A DNA stretch of 64,000 bases from Flavisolibacter ginsengisoli DSM 18119 (GCF_900129295.1 NZ_FQUU01000001.1:310001-374000); one strand, 5' to 3'; numbered from the stretch's first letter, positions 1-8,254 are shown. Made by a program: numbers and translations. The notes: generated by a model from the letters alone, not told the origin.

Positions 1-519
1 AGCAACCCTGTAGCCGTGAGTGCCGACATCAATACAGGAAAAGGCAGCATTACAGTAGTGTCTCACATGAATGTGCAAAAGGAAGTATCCTTTGAATTTA
101 GCTGTAATGGACAAAGCTTTAAAGATCTGGACGGTACCGTTACCGCATCCACATCAGCAGGTACCTTATACGTTTTTATGATGTCAAAAGTAATTACGGG
201 GGATAAAATTCCCAGCCTGGTGTTGGAAATGGGTGAAGGATTTCATGGAAAAGGAAGTTATGCATTTGGAGAGAAAAACCTGGTAGCCTGTTCTGTCACT
301 ACATACCCGTATGAATGGCATACAGAATATTATGAAGAAGATTCTGCAATGCCCAAATTTGGAAGTGGAACAGTCACTATTGATACCTGGGGAAATATTG
401 GTGAACTGGTATCAGGAACTATTTCCGGCACCCTGCATTTCCAGAAAACAGTGCTAAATGTTACTGAGCACAAAACGGCTGCCCTCAATGCCAGGTTTTC
501 TTATATCAGGAATGAATAG
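1..519 (+). CDS. Beta-rich hypothetical protein, 5' end cut off by the window edge
   Basis: The reading frame is open from base 1. The first possible start inside the window is a GTG at base 16, with five sense codons before it, so the N-terminus very probably lies outside the window. The visible 172 codons alternate hydrophobic and polar residues, with many Thr, Gly and Ser, as in small Bacteroidota beta-sandwich lipoproteins. The end of the protein has the pattern GSGTVTID...GELVSGTISGTLHF. Similar endings occur in DUF6252-like lipoproteins, where a final strand reports a modest effect on filling the sandwich. No catalytic motif is visible. A signal peptide and lipobox are expected upstream but cannot be seen. 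A strong hairpin terminator follows 50 bases later. Confidence 0.7.
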   Translation, partial: SNPVAVSADINTGKGSITVVSHMNVQKEVSFEFSCNGQSFKDLDGTVTASTSAGTLYVFMMSKVITGDKIPSLVLEMGEGFHGKGSYAFGEKNLVACSVTTYPYEWHTEYYEEDSAMPKFGSGTVTIDTWGNIGELVSGTISGTLHFQKTVLNVTEHKTAALNARFSYIRNE

Positions 520-571
520 CCAGGATAATTGCTTTACTCAAACTACGATCTGCATCTCTATTTACCTTACT

Positions 572-606
572 AATATCCCGGGTTTCAACCTGGGATATTT
601 TATTAT
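572..606 (+). terminator. Rho-independent terminator
   Basis: A 13-bp stem including one G-U pair joins AATATCCCG..GGTT to AACC..TGGGATATT around a 2-base loop. It is followed by TTTATTAT. It lies 50 bases after the stop of the truncated first gene. Confidence 0.8.
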
Positions 607-728
607 ACTACAAATAACCCACACCACTAAGCCATACAATGTCATTCATTTGCCCATATTTTTTCAATAGTGCCTCCTACACTATCCGTTAAATGAAGCC
701 TCCAAAATGTCCTAAATACGATTATCAC

Positions 729-746
729 TTGGCACCAACATTGCAT
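729..746 (+). promoter_or_regulatory. Sigma-54-like (-24/-12) promoter
   Basis: The sequence TTGGCAC, five bases, TTGCAT matches the RpoN consensus TGGCAC-N5-TTGC at every core position. The -24 GG falls at 731-732 and the -12 GC at 743-744. Transcription would start near 756, almost at the ATG at 758, giving a leader of only a few bases. Chitinophagaceae genomes generally carry rpoN. No enhancer-binding protein is visible nearby. Confidence 0.45.
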
Positions 747-757
747 TCCACATTCAT

Positions 758-1252
758 ATGTTTGATAAAAATCTACTGATTACCATAGGCGACCAATTAA
801 AGGGCAAGGAACAATCGGTTGCCACTGCAGAAAGTGTTACAAGCGGCCTGCTACAATGCGCATTTAGTAATATACCAGATGCCTCAAATTTCTTCCAGGG
901 AGGTATTACTGCTTACAATGTGGGCCAGAAATGCCGTCATCTCCTGGTAGAACCTCTGCATGCCATTGCAAATGACTCTGTTTCTGAAAAAGTGGCAAGG
1001 GACCTTGCGAGTAATGTTTGCAACCTCTTCACCAGCAACTATGGTATAGGCATAGTTGGTTATGCTGCTACCATGCCTGAAAAGAATATCAATTCACTAT
1101 TTGCTTATTATGCTATTGCCTTTGAAGGAGAGATCATCCATGCAGGGAAAATAACCACGGAGGCAAAAGAAGGGTTTCCTGCCCAACTTTATTTTACAGA
1201 AGAACTGCTAAGAGAGTTTTTAACCTGTCTTAAAGCAATCAAAATACTGTAA
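758..1252 (+). CDS. CinA C-terminal domain protein (nicotinamide-nucleotide amidohydrolase family)
   Basis: The 164-residue protein covers only the CinA C-terminal (PncC-type) domain. Members of that family deamidate nicotinamide mononucleotide in pyridine nucleotide salvage in the cytoplasm. Visible landmarks are ATAESVTSG (residues 22-30, canonical ESCTGG), QGGITAYNVGQK (47-58) and VSEKVA (75-80). The canonical TGIAGP is replaced by GIVGYA (98-103). The Cys of ESCTGG and the final Gly-Pro loop are altered, so activity cannot be assumed. The ATG at 758 has no Shine-Dalgarno and sits directly behind a sigma-54-like promoter. The gene appears monocistronic. Family membership is fairly certain; enzymatic activity is inference. 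Confidence 0.8.
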   Translation: MFDKNLLITIGDQLKGKEQSVATAESVTSGLLQCAFSNIPDASNFFQGGITAYNVGQKCRHLLVEPLHAIANDSVSEKVARDLASNVCNLFTSNYGIGIVGYAATMPEKNINSLFAYYAIAFEGEIIHAGKITTEAKEGFPAQLYFTEELLREFLTCLKAIKIL

Positions 1253-1254
1253 AA

Positions 1255-1292
1255 TGAGTTGACAAATAGATTGAGGAAAAATTATCAACTCA
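1255..1292 (+). terminator. Possible stem-loop terminator
   Basis: TGAGTTGA (1255-1262) and TCAACTCA (1285-1292) form a perfect 8-bp stem with a 22-base loop, immediately after the CinA-family stop codon. No T-run follows, so termination is uncertain. Confidence 0.3.
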
Positions 1293-1440
1293 AAATGCCC
1301 AGGACATATGTAAACTTAGCTGCGCTGTGAAAAAAGACCAAGATCATTGAGTAAATAGCCGTTTGGTAGGGTGAAATATTTCTCAACCACCAAACAGCTT
1401 AAACAATATAGAACAACAATACTTCTTGTAACTATTGAAA

Positions 1441-2070
1441 TTAGTTGACCGGCCTACAGTCATTATTGTACACATCAAAAACACTGTTCAGGTAATTAGG
1501 GTCTTTTTTTATAGCTTTCCTGATCTGCCTATTACTGAGATCTATCATACTAACAGCCCGGGGACAATCGCTCACTGCTTTTTTAATATCCTTTTGTCCA
1601 GCCATAGCAGTCATAATACCATCATCCCCTTTCTGTGTATAATGGTCAGTTCTTACATACGATCGCGTTCTTGTAAAACCTCCTCTGTCTGTAGTGGTTG
1701 ATGAAACATTTGTATACTTTATATACACATTCAACTTTCCATGCACAATCCTTTTGATGTATTCATTTTTCAACCTACCATAAAACAGATCATTGTAGCG
1801 GTATCCTCTAATATCTGAAATTTTAAAATCCTGTTTGTCGATCGATATTTTATCCTTTGCCAATAAGCCGGACTGCCATTTTACCTTTTCACCATAAATC
1901 CTGGTGCCGTCATTTTTTTCAAGGTAATTTCTTTTATCTGTTTTGTCTTCCACCTTGTTACCAGCGTTGAAGGCTCCCATATGGATCTTGTTCACCGCTG
2001 AGCCTAGCGCCAGTGAAATAAAAACAACTAAGGTGCAAACGGAAAGCAGTTTCTTTTTAAAATCTTTCAT
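1441..2070 (-). CDS. Hypothetical exported protein
   Basis: I do not recognise a family. The ATG at 2070 is preferred because it gives MKDFKKKLLSVC followed by a hydrophobic segment (residues about 9-27), a signal peptide or membrane anchor. An upstream in-frame start at 2136 would add 22 residues rich in aromatics and lies deep inside the preceding gene. The mature part (about 180 residues) is basic and soluble, with many Lys, Asp, Tyr and Arg. It has an SSTTTDRGGFTRTRS loop and two Cys (CPRA and NNDCRP near the end) that could form a disulfide. The start overlaps the end of the upstream membrane-protein gene by 14 bases, so the two are probably co-transcribed and translationally coupled. 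Confidence 0.6.
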   Translation of the reverse strand: MKDFKKKLLSVCTLVVFISLALGSAVNKIHMGAFNAGNKVEDKTDKRNYLEKNDGTRIYGEKVKWQSGLLAKDKISIDKQDFKISDIRGYRYNDLFYGRLKNEYIKRIVHGKLNVYIKYTNVSSTTTDRGGFTRTRSYVRTDHYTQKGDDGIMTAMAGQKDIKKAVSDCPRAVSMIDLSNRQIRKAIKKDPNYLNSVFDVYNNDCRPVN

Positions 2071-2428
2071 AATAATCAGTATAAAAAGGGTTTTGGTTGA
2101 TTTGTAATGCCAGTAGAAAAAACAGTAAATAAACAACTACATCCCCAAGGTCTCCCGTGCCGGCGACCAGGTGCCAGTATTGAAATAATTCAAACAGGAT
2201 GGAAATAACAATGGTGAGCACTATCCAGGTCAGGTTGGATTTCCTGTCCCAGATAATAAGTATGCATGAAAGAAATGCATATGCCCACAATCCATCTGCC
2301 AAATGGTTTTGCAGTAACATGGGAAGCACATGGGCATCCCCGGTTATATAAATGATGCAGCCCAGTATAACAGGAACGATAGTGTGTAAGATGAAGTCAA
2401 TCGTTTTAAAATATTTTATCCTTTTCAT
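2057..2428 (-). CDS. Small integral membrane protein
   Basis: The 123-residue protein has about four hydrophobic segments (roughly residues 9-27, 40-57, 65-84 and 95-113). The third and fourth are linked by ELFQYWHLVAGTGDLGDVVVY. This resembles the loop of VanZ-like and related four-helix membrane proteins, but I cannot assign a family. The ATG at 2428 (MKRIKYFK) is chosen over a GTG 15 bases upstream. It overlaps the following exported-protein gene by 14 bases, indicating an operon. Confidence 0.6.
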   Translation of the reverse strand: MKRIKYFKTIDFILHTIVPVILGCIIYITGDAHVLPMLLQNHLADGLWAYAFLSCILIIWDRKSNLTWIVLTIVISILFELFQYWHLVAGTGDLGDVVVYLLFFLLALQINQNPFYTDYYERF

Positions 2429-2608
2429 GTACGGAAAGCGCACAAGATATAAGGAATTAAAAATAATAAAAGGCGATTCAACAATATTGTAAGTTTAATT
2501 TACACGACTAAGAATTTTCACTTAGCGGAGTGATCAAAACCATTGCATTGCTTTGGCTATCTCCGCTTGTTTTGTATTTTAGATACTTCAACAAATAACC
2601 CCTATTTT

Positions 2609-3157
2609 ATGAAACAACTGCTTTATGGCACCCTGTTCTTTTTCGTATTAGCCTCTGTTTTTACAAGCTGTAAAAAAGATGATTCTACCAGTAATGGTGG
2701 TTACTATATTAAAGGAAAGAAAGACGGTGTGGCTTTTACGTACTCCTCAAATGCGATGGCAATGATCACTGACTATACCTCTTCAGGTGCAGGGCTCCAG
2801 CTTTCACTTATGGCCAATCCAAAACCTGTCAGCGCATCCAATATGGAAGGCCTTGGGGTTTCCATTAATTTTTCCAATGGAGTGAGCATAGTACCCGGTA
2901 CTTATACGGAAGACTATTCCGGTTATGATTACACAGCCGCTGGTGTATACAACCCTAACAGTAATACCATTGTATGGGGCGCAGGTATTCACTATCCCAC
3001 TGTGAAACCTTTAAAGATCATTATAGCTACCAAAACAGCAACTGAGATGACAGGCACCATTGAAGGGGCCTTTTACAAACAGGATGTATCCACGGGACAA
3101 TTATATGATGATTATACCCTGTTCACAGAATGCGAATTCAAACTGCCCGTTAAATAG
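2609..3157 (+). CDS. Small beta-rich lipoprotein
   Basis: From the ATG at 2609 the protein starts MKQLLYG, with a hydrophobic core and lipobox FTSC. Cys21 is followed by KKDD, the usual Bacteroidota lipoprotein pattern. An upstream in-frame start at 2543 would place a Cys-rich, non-signal-like extension in front and is rejected. The mature domain (about 160 residues) looks like the DUF6252-type beta sandwich: GYYIKGKKDGVAFTYSS near the start, a central GTYTEDY turn, and MTGTIEGAFYKQ near the end. It is probably anchored in the outer membrane. Its function is unknown. It is single and followed by a good terminator. Confidence 0.75.
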   Translation: MKQLLYGTLFFFVLASVFTSCKKDDSTSNGGYYIKGKKDGVAFTYSSNAMAMITDYTSSGAGLQLSLMANPKPVSASNMEGLGVSINFSNGVSIVPGTYTEDYSGYDYTAAGVYNPNSNTIVWGAGIHYPTVKPLKIIIATKTATEMTGTIEGAFYKQDVSTGQLYDDYTLFTECEFKLPVK

Positions 3158-3177
3158 ATTAAAATTAGTTATATAGC

Positions 3178-3200
3178 AAAGCCCCATTAGGGGCTTTTTT
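3178..3200 (+). terminator. Rho-independent terminator
   Basis: AAAGCCCC, the loop ATTA, then GGGGCTTTTTT: an 8-bp stem (with its flanking A/T) plus a T-run, 20 bases after the lipoprotein stop. Confidence 0.85.
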
Positions 3201-3252
3201 AATGGTATAGGTTAATGCTATTTTTTTTCTACAAAAGAATTTGTAACTTAAA

Positions 3253-3423
3253 TCAGTCATAAGATTTGCTAGCATTCTTTACAGTTTTACGCCCTATCAT
3301 TAAGAAAAGTAAAGGCAGGAATAAATCGAAATATTTGATCTTTCCAAAATATATGATCATTTGCCCTGCGAGGAACAACCCCATAACCTGTAGTAAACTT
3401 CCGCCTTCCCTCCTGGAATCCAT
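3253..3423 (-). CDS. Possible small membrane protein (56 aa)
   Basis: A short minus-strand frame reads MDSRREGGSLLQVMGLFLAG, then a hydrophobic stretch (about residues 30-44, FDLFLPLLFLM) and a basic tail, IGRKTVKNASKSYD. The frame stays open upstream of the ATG to a double stop. Its composition is protein-like (charged N-terminus, one membrane helix, Lys-rich end), whereas the surrounding spacer is otherwise non-coding. No family is recognised. It could be a real small protein or the remnant of a larger gene. It fills most of a 337-base gap between a terminator and the cytochrome gene. Confidence 0.3.
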   Translation of the reverse strand: MDSRREGGSLLQVMGLFLAGQMIIYFGKIKYFDLFLPLLFLMIGRKTVKNASKSYD

Positions 3424-3494
3424 CTGACCCCGAATACAACAGCTACCGCTCCCTGGATTTCCATGTTATTAGTTAACCAACAATACTTTTCGTT

Positions 3495-4082
3495 ATGAGA
3501 AAGTCTAACCTTTTATTATGCCTGGTCAGTATTGCTTTACTGCAGGTGCAGTGCAACAGTAATGAACCCAAGACCCTTGTAGCTGGCGAATCTACCTTTA
3601 ATGGTTTTGAATCACAGGTAGAATGGGGTCGCCACCTGGTAATTGTCAGTGCCTGTCATGATTGCCACAGTCCCAAAAAAATGACCGCTGAAGGTATGGT
3701 CATTGACAGCTCGCGCATGCTATCAGGACATATAGCAGGGTCTCCCGAACCCAATGTGAACAAAAAGGAAATGCAGCAAAAAGGGCTGGTGGTAACCAAC
3801 GATCTTACAACCTGGGTGGGGCCATGGGGGACTTCGTATACAGCCAACCTGACCTCTGATGCAACAGGCATTGGCAACTGGACCGAAGCACAGTTTATGC
3901 TCGCCATTAAAGAAGGAAAATATAAAGGCCTTCCCGGTTCCAGGAACCTTCTGCCACCTATGCCATGGCAGATGTACAGGAATTTAACAGACGAAGAATT
4001 GAAGGCCATTTTCGCCTATCTGCAAACTACCAACCCCGTTAAGAATATAGTACCGCAACCTTTACCACCCGCGGCTAAATAA
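3495..4082 (+). CDS. Mono-haem c-type cytochrome lipoprotein
   Basis: The 195-residue protein begins with a signal peptide and lipobox LQVQC (Cys20). A single haem-attachment motif, CHDCH, lies at residues 54-58. A Met in the PPMPW segment (about residues 154-158) is the likely distal haem ligand. The C-terminal helix, LTDEELKAIFAYLQTT, is typical of class I cytochromes c. It would act as an electron carrier tethered in the periplasm or outer membrane. Many Bacteroidota annotate such proteins as diheme cytochrome; only one CxxCH is visible here. There are no oxidase or dehydrogenase partners next to it, so its redox partner is unknown. Confidence 0.85.
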   Translation: MRKSNLLLCLVSIALLQVQCNSNEPKTLVAGESTFNGFESQVEWGRHLVIVSACHDCHSPKKMTAEGMVIDSSRMLSGHIAGSPEPNVNKKEMQQKGLVVTNDLTTWVGPWGTSYTANLTSDATGIGNWTEAQFMLAIKEGKYKGLPGSRNLLPPMPWQMYRNLTDEELKAIFAYLQTTNPVKNIVPQPLPPAAK

Positions 4083-4094
4083 GAAATTACAATT

Positions 4095-4143
4095 ATAAAC
4101 CCACAGGTCTTCCATGCAGGTGCATGCAGACTAGTGGGTTTAT
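4095..4143. terminator. Bidirectional terminator between convergent genes
   Basis: ATAAACCCAC (4095-4104) pairs with GTGGGTTTAT (4134-4143), with an inner CATGCA/TGCATG stem. A and T runs flank both sides. It separates the cytochrome gene from the convergent lipoprotein gene and could stop transcription from either side. Confidence 0.65.
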
Positions 4144-4188
4144 TTATTATGAGTAAACTTATCGAAAGACAGGCTAATCCAGGCCATA

Positions 4189-4686
4189 TTATTGCACTAC
4201 AAAAGTCACATCTGTAAAACTGCCATTGGTAACAGTTTTGGTACCTGTCGCGTTGGAACCTGCAGCCGGGGCAGTAAAGGAAAAAGTTCCTGACATTTTT
4301 TTGGAACTCACATCATACTTGGTTATCGTTATTGTAACAGTTCCATCACCCATAGAAGACATCCACAATGCCCCATCCTTATTGATATAAATACCAGAGG
4401 TTTCATCATTGGTTGCACCCGTGTAGGTACCTACTGCTGCTGGCCCGGTAAGGGATATACTATTATCCTGTGCATCAGTTGCTGAAAGAAAAAAACTGTG
4501 TGAATCGATGCTGGAAACTGCGCCGGCTTCTTTGGATTGAAAATTAACACCATCCACTTTGGCAGTAAGCGCTGCACTGGTTGGGTTAACTATTGGGTCG
4601 GTTGAATCTTTGTCTTTTTTACAGGCAGAAAATACTACAATAAGCGCCAGTAAAGCACTGGAAAGAATTCTTGATCTCATACTCAT
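4189..4686 (-). CDS. Small beta-rich lipoprotein (DUF6252-like)
   Basis: The protein has a signal peptide with lipobox FSAC (Cys22) followed by KKDKD. The mature part contains SAALTAKVDGVNFQSKEAG, then alternating strands, a GTYTGA turn, and ends KKMSGTFSFTAPA...VTNGSFTDVTF. This order (an opening strand over the substrate-free core, a GTY turn, then SGTFSF) is the pattern of DUF6252-like lipoproteins common in Bacteroidota. No enzymatic residues are visible. The start could be the ATG at 4686 or the next Met two codons on; both keep the signal peptide. It is distantly similar in layout to the lipoprotein at 2609-3157. Confidence 0.75.
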   Translation of the reverse strand: MSMRSRILSSALLALIVVFSACKKDKDSTDPIVNPTSAALTAKVDGVNFQSKEAGAVSSIDSHSFFLSATDAQDNSISLTGPAAVGTYTGATNDETSGIYINKDGALWMSSMGDGTVTITITKYDVSSKKMSGTFSFTAPAAGSNATGTKTVTNGSFTDVTFVVQ

Positions 4687-4863
4687 TTTGATTTTTAAAT
4701 GGTTAATTGTAGCGCAAAAATCATCAACACAGTCTACTTCTATTTAAGCAATACTGATGATTTACAGAAATACGTAGAAGTACCGGGTTATGCCAATAGC
4801 GAACATTGTGATAGTTCCCGAATTTGATACTGTGTTATAAACAATTATCATTGCATGGTAACC

Positions 4864-6000
4864 ATGAAAATAAAAATTACGGTCCTGTTATATTGTATCT
4901 GCTTTTGCCTGGTAATGAATGCCCAGGATTCCCAATTATTGAAAGGTAATTTAGGAACTCACCCTATTGTGATGTATATAACCTATGACCTGGATAGTGC
5001 TATCTACATTAGATATTTTTATGAACATCAAAGAAGGGATATAGAACTGAACGGCACAATAAACAATAAAGGTCTGATCACGGTTGTGTGTTATAACAAT
5101 GTTGACGAACGATTCGATAGCAGCTCGGAAAAATTTGAATTAAGTAAAGTTAAGGATGGTTATTCCGGGATATGGATCAGCAATAAAAGAATTTTACCAG
5201 TGCAATTACAACCTCTGATAGCTAATGGTATCAAAAACCCTTATGCCGGACATCCCGGAATGAAACCAATAAGATCAAACCCTCTTGATTACGTTCGAAC
5301 TGCAGCTTTGGGATTTATTAAAGATTCTACTACACGTAAGCGTAATTTCTTCCTGGACTGGTATCATGAAAAATACTCAGGCATTAGTTTATTCAGGCTC
5401 AGGAAAAAGACCATGGATGCAAGGATCAATAAAATAAATCGTGAACTGGAAGCTATGCACGTTATTGAAAGCAATGCAGCCTTATCCTGCACTTCCCCCA
5501 TAGGTGAGAGCCAATACGATTTGCAGATCGATCATGTTTTTATGAACAATGATCTTCTGAGTATAAACCTGGTATCCAGCTTCTATTGCGGAGGGGCACA
5601 CCCTGATTTTGGTTCCACAGGATACAACTTTGATCTTCATACAGGCACTTTGCTGGAACTGGAAGATATATTATGGTTTGGCAAAAGAGCCAGGCCAGCG
5701 GCTAACACCATTGCCTGGTTTAATTACCGGGACTCGGTATTTGCTCCAAAACTGATAGCCGTACTGAATAAATTATACCCTGGTAAAATGAAAACTACGA
5801 TTAGTGAAGATGAGTGTGATTATTCGAATCCTGAGGTTTGGAGTATTCCAAACTGGTACTTTACACCGAAAGGATTATACCTGGGGGCTTATTTTGCACG
5901 TTATGCCAGGAGTTGTGATGAACCGGAATGGTCTGTCATCCCTTATAAGATCCTCAAAAAATATATACATCCTAACGTAAAGATCAAATTCCCGGAATAA
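4864..6000 (+). CDS. Exported protein with DUF3298/RsiV-like C-terminal domain
   Basis: The 378-residue protein starts at the ATG at 4864 (MKIKITVLL); a Met three codons upstream is an alternative. A signal peptide ends near MNAQ. The first half is an uncharacterised beta domain. The second half has SPIGESQYDLQIDHVF, followed by SFYCGGAHPDFG, the hallmark loop of DUF3298 (RsiV/PdaC-type) domains. It then continues into GTLLELEDILWFG and a WSIPNWYFTPKGLYLGAYF segment, where DUF3298 proteins have their closing strands. PdaC deacetylates peptidoglycan, and RsiV binds lysozyme. This protein lacks a recognisable deacetylase domain, so a ligand-binding role in the envelope is the safest guess. Confidence 0.65.
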   Translation: MKIKITVLLYCICFCLVMNAQDSQLLKGNLGTHPIVMYITYDLDSAIYIRYFYEHQRRDIELNGTINNKGLITVVCYNNVDERFDSSSEKFELSKVKDGYSGIWISNKRILPVQLQPLIANGIKNPYAGHPGMKPIRSNPLDYVRTAALGFIKDSTTRKRNFFLDWYHEKYSGISLFRLRKKTMDARINKINRELEAMHVIESNAALSCTSPIGESQYDLQIDHVFMNNDLLSINLVSSFYCGGAHPDFGSTGYNFDLHTGTLLELEDILWFGKRARPAANTIAWFNYRDSVFAPKLIAVLNKLYPGKMKTTISEDECDYSNPEVWSIPNWYFTPKGLYLGAYFARYARSCDEPEWSVIPYKILKKYIHPNVKIKFPE

Positions 6001-6115
6001 GAAATATTTCTGTATTGATTTCCTGGTGGCCCGATATCCGGGTGAACTTTAAGCAATTAACCTGTCAGCCCATTTTCATTTTATAATATCTTCATCCTCT
6101 ATTGATATTTGAATT

Positions 6116-6613
6116 ATGGCCGGAAGAACCGATTACATAAGCTGGGACGAATATTTCATGGGTGTTGCCTTATTAAGTGGATTGCGCAGCAAGGATCCTT
6201 CCACACAAGTGGGTGCCTGCATTGTGAACAGCCAGAACAAGATCGTGGGAGCAGGATATAACGGCCTGCCCATGGGATGCAGCGATGAAGACTTCCCCTG
6301 GGAGAAAACGGGAGACTTCCTGCAGACCAAGTACCCCTATGTATGCCATGCGGAACTTAACGCCATCCTTAATAATATCGGTATGGACCTGACAGGTTGC
6401 CGTATCTATACAGCTTTGTTTCCCTGCAATGAATGCAGTAAGGCCATCATACAATCAGGAATCAAGGAAGTGATATTCTTAAGTGATAAATACGATGGTA
6501 CCCATGTTTCCATTGCCAGTAAGCGTATGCTGGATACTGCAAAAGTTTCCTACCGCAAAGTGGAAGCAAAGCGGGGACATATCCAGTTATCATTTGACGA
6601 AAAGGATGTGTGA
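6116..6613 (+). CDS. dCMP deaminase
   Basis: The 165-residue cytidine/deoxycytidylate deaminase-fold enzyme converts dCMP to dUMP, feeding thymidylate synthesis in the cytoplasm. Zinc-site residues are all present: His78 and catalytic Glu80 in CHAELNAI, and Cys104 and Cys107 in PCNEC. N-terminal features typical of dCMP deaminases (rather than tRNA or cytidine deaminases) are [26 protein letters not shown] and [18 protein letters not shown], which shape the phosphate and base pocket. The length matches the family. It is a single gene with its own upstream spacer. Confidence 0.92.
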   Translation: MAGRTDYISWDEYFMGVALLSGLRSKDPSTQVGACIVNSQNKIVGAGYNGLPMGCSDEDFPWEKTGDFLQTKYPYVCHAELNAILNNIGMDLTGCRIYTALFPCNECSKAIIQSGIKEVIFLSDKYDGTHVSIASKRMLDTAKVSYRKVEAKRGHIQLSFDEKDV

Positions 6614-6746
6614 TATTTCCAGAAGCTTCTCTTCCGATTTCAATTATTAAGTAAAGCAATAAATAGCTTAGGCCTGTTAACAACAATGGTTCATAATAGG
6701 CTTAGCTGTAGATGAAATGCAAAATTTCTATCCCTAACTTTACAGC

Positions 6747-7568
6747 ATGCTTACCCGAAACATACCATCTACAGGCGAAACTTTGCCGGTGATTGGGCTC
6801 GGTACCTGGCAGACATTTGATGTAGCACCGGCACGATACCCCCTATTAAAGGAAGTGCTGGAAACACTGTATGCTGCTGGTGGAAGACTGATCGATTCTT
6901 CACCCATGTATGGACGCTCTGAAGAAGTAGTAGGCGATATAACCAGCTCCATGCCAGAACAAAATGATTTCTTCTATGCTACCAAGGTATGGACACAGGG
7001 GGCATCAGCCGGAAAGTCACAAATAGCGGAATCATTCAGGCTGATGAAACGTAAGGTTATGGACCTGGTGCAGATCCATAATTTGCTGGACTGGCATATT
7101 CACCTGCCTTACCTGCGCGAATTGAAAGAGGAAGGCAAATTGCGCTATGTTGGCATAACCCATTACCAGGACAGCAGTCATGATGACCTTGCTAAATTGA
7201 TCCGCAATGAGCCTATAGATTTCGTACAGTTCAATTACTCCATTCTTTCACGACATGCTGAAAAATCCCTGCTGCCACTTTGCGCCGATGAAGGAGTGGC
7301 AACGCTGATCAACCGGCCATTTGGTGAAGGCAGCCATTTACGCAAGGTGACGCATTTGCCCCTGCCTTCCTGGGCTGCTGATTGGGGTATAGACAATTGG
7401 GGTAGTTTTTTTCTGAAGTTTATCCTGGCACACCCTGCCGTGACCTGCGTAATCCCTGCTACCAGCGACAGGCAACATGCTATAGAGAATTTGCAGGCAG
7501 CCAATGGCCCCCTTCCAGATGTAGGCACACTGAAGAAAATGGTTGCCTATGTGGAACATGCCAACTAA
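6747..7568 (+). CDS. Aldo/keto reductase
   Basis: The 273-residue protein has a TIM-barrel AKR sequence and reduces or oxidises carbonyl substrates with NADP(H). The catalytic tetrad is visible: Asp50 and Tyr55 (IDSSPMYGRSE), Lys80 (ATKVW) and His111 (VQIHN). The C-terminal segment has the usual cofactor-binding pattern VIPATSDRQHAIENLQA. There is no signal peptide in the called frame. The protein is on the short side for the family and lacks long substrate loops, so the substrate cannot be predicted. No pathway genes adjoin it. Confidence 0.88.
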   Translation: MLTRNIPSTGETLPVIGLGTWQTFDVAPARYPLLKEVLETLYAAGGRLIDSSPMYGRSEEVVGDITSSMPEQNDFFYATKVWTQGASAGKSQIAESFRLMKRKVMDLVQIHNLLDWHIHLPYLRELKEEGKLRYVGITHYQDSSHDDLAKLIRNEPIDFVQFNYSILSRHAEKSLLPLCADEGVATLINRPFGEGSHLRKVTHLPLPSWAADWGIDNWGSFFLKFILAHPAVTCVIPATSDRQHAIENLQAANGPLPDVGTLKKMVAYVEHAN

Positions 7569-8254
7569 CCCCTAAATGATACGGATACCAGGTTGTATCC
7601 ATACTCCTGGATTGCACTTTACCCTTTTTTACAACTATAGCTTAAGACTATAATGCCTGGTTACAAACCAAACGCAACCTATCATGAGTATAATCAAATG
7701 GGCGTTTCTACCATCATATAAGATTATAAAAGCGAAATAAGGCTGTTTCAATGCATGGAATAGTATATCGGGAATTTGAGAAAGACTTTGAAGCAAGCAA
7801 TTATAATGACTTTTTCAGCCATTGTAAAAGCCCACCAAAGGAGAGGATGTCCCGAAGATATCCCGAGGATATCCCGAGGATAAGCCGACGATAAGCCGAC
7901 TCTTATAGAGTCGGGATATCCCCGGGATATCTATAGCTTATGTATGGGATATGGATGGCAAAAGCTGCCATTTGGCCCGGCTGTTCATGGTTTTTCGTTT
8001 ATTGTAACTGGTTCCTTAGCTATTACTAGTTTTCAAGGGTCAATTGGCATTTGATTAAGGTTACAGAGCTTTCTTTATAAGCAAATTTTATCAAATCATA
8101 GTTTTAGAGCCAGGTAGTAAAACCTTGTATATACCGCGTCGGGATATTACATTTTTTACATAAAATATTCACCCCCTATTTATGGCTTTTGATTGTTTCT
8201 TACAAGCCCTGGATATCCATTTAAAAAAAATATTTATTTATTTATTTTAGCGCC
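7569..8254. other. Long spacer carrying repeat copy 1
   Basis: This 686-base gap holds the structured repeat at 7844-7948 and otherwise no convincing gene. A 47-codon frame at 7751-7894 runs into the repeat and is not supported. After the repeat there is a small hairpin (ATGGCA/TGCCAT near 7955-7971). The last 60 bases before the next gene are very A/T-rich and probably contain its promoter. Confidence 0.6.
7844..7948. repeat. Structured intergenic repeat, copy 1 of 3
   Basis: Five direct 11-bp units start at 7846: GATGTCCCGAA, GATATCCCGAG twice, then GATAAGCCGAC twice. They end in a perfect 8-bp hairpin, CCGACTCT-TAT-AGAGTCGG (7896-7914). Three more units follow in inverted orientation: GTCGGGATATC, CCCGGGATATC and TATAGCTTATG. 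The arms can pair into a long imperfect stem. The same element recurs at 35399 and 63654. Confidence 0.9.

Noticed and set aside
458-670. 70-codon plus-strand frame
   Set aside because: It overlaps the end of the first gene and a strong terminator; no protein-like features.
7751-7894. 47-codon frame running into repeat copy 1
   Set aside because: Its second half is the repeat read as protein; no conservation or start signal supports it.
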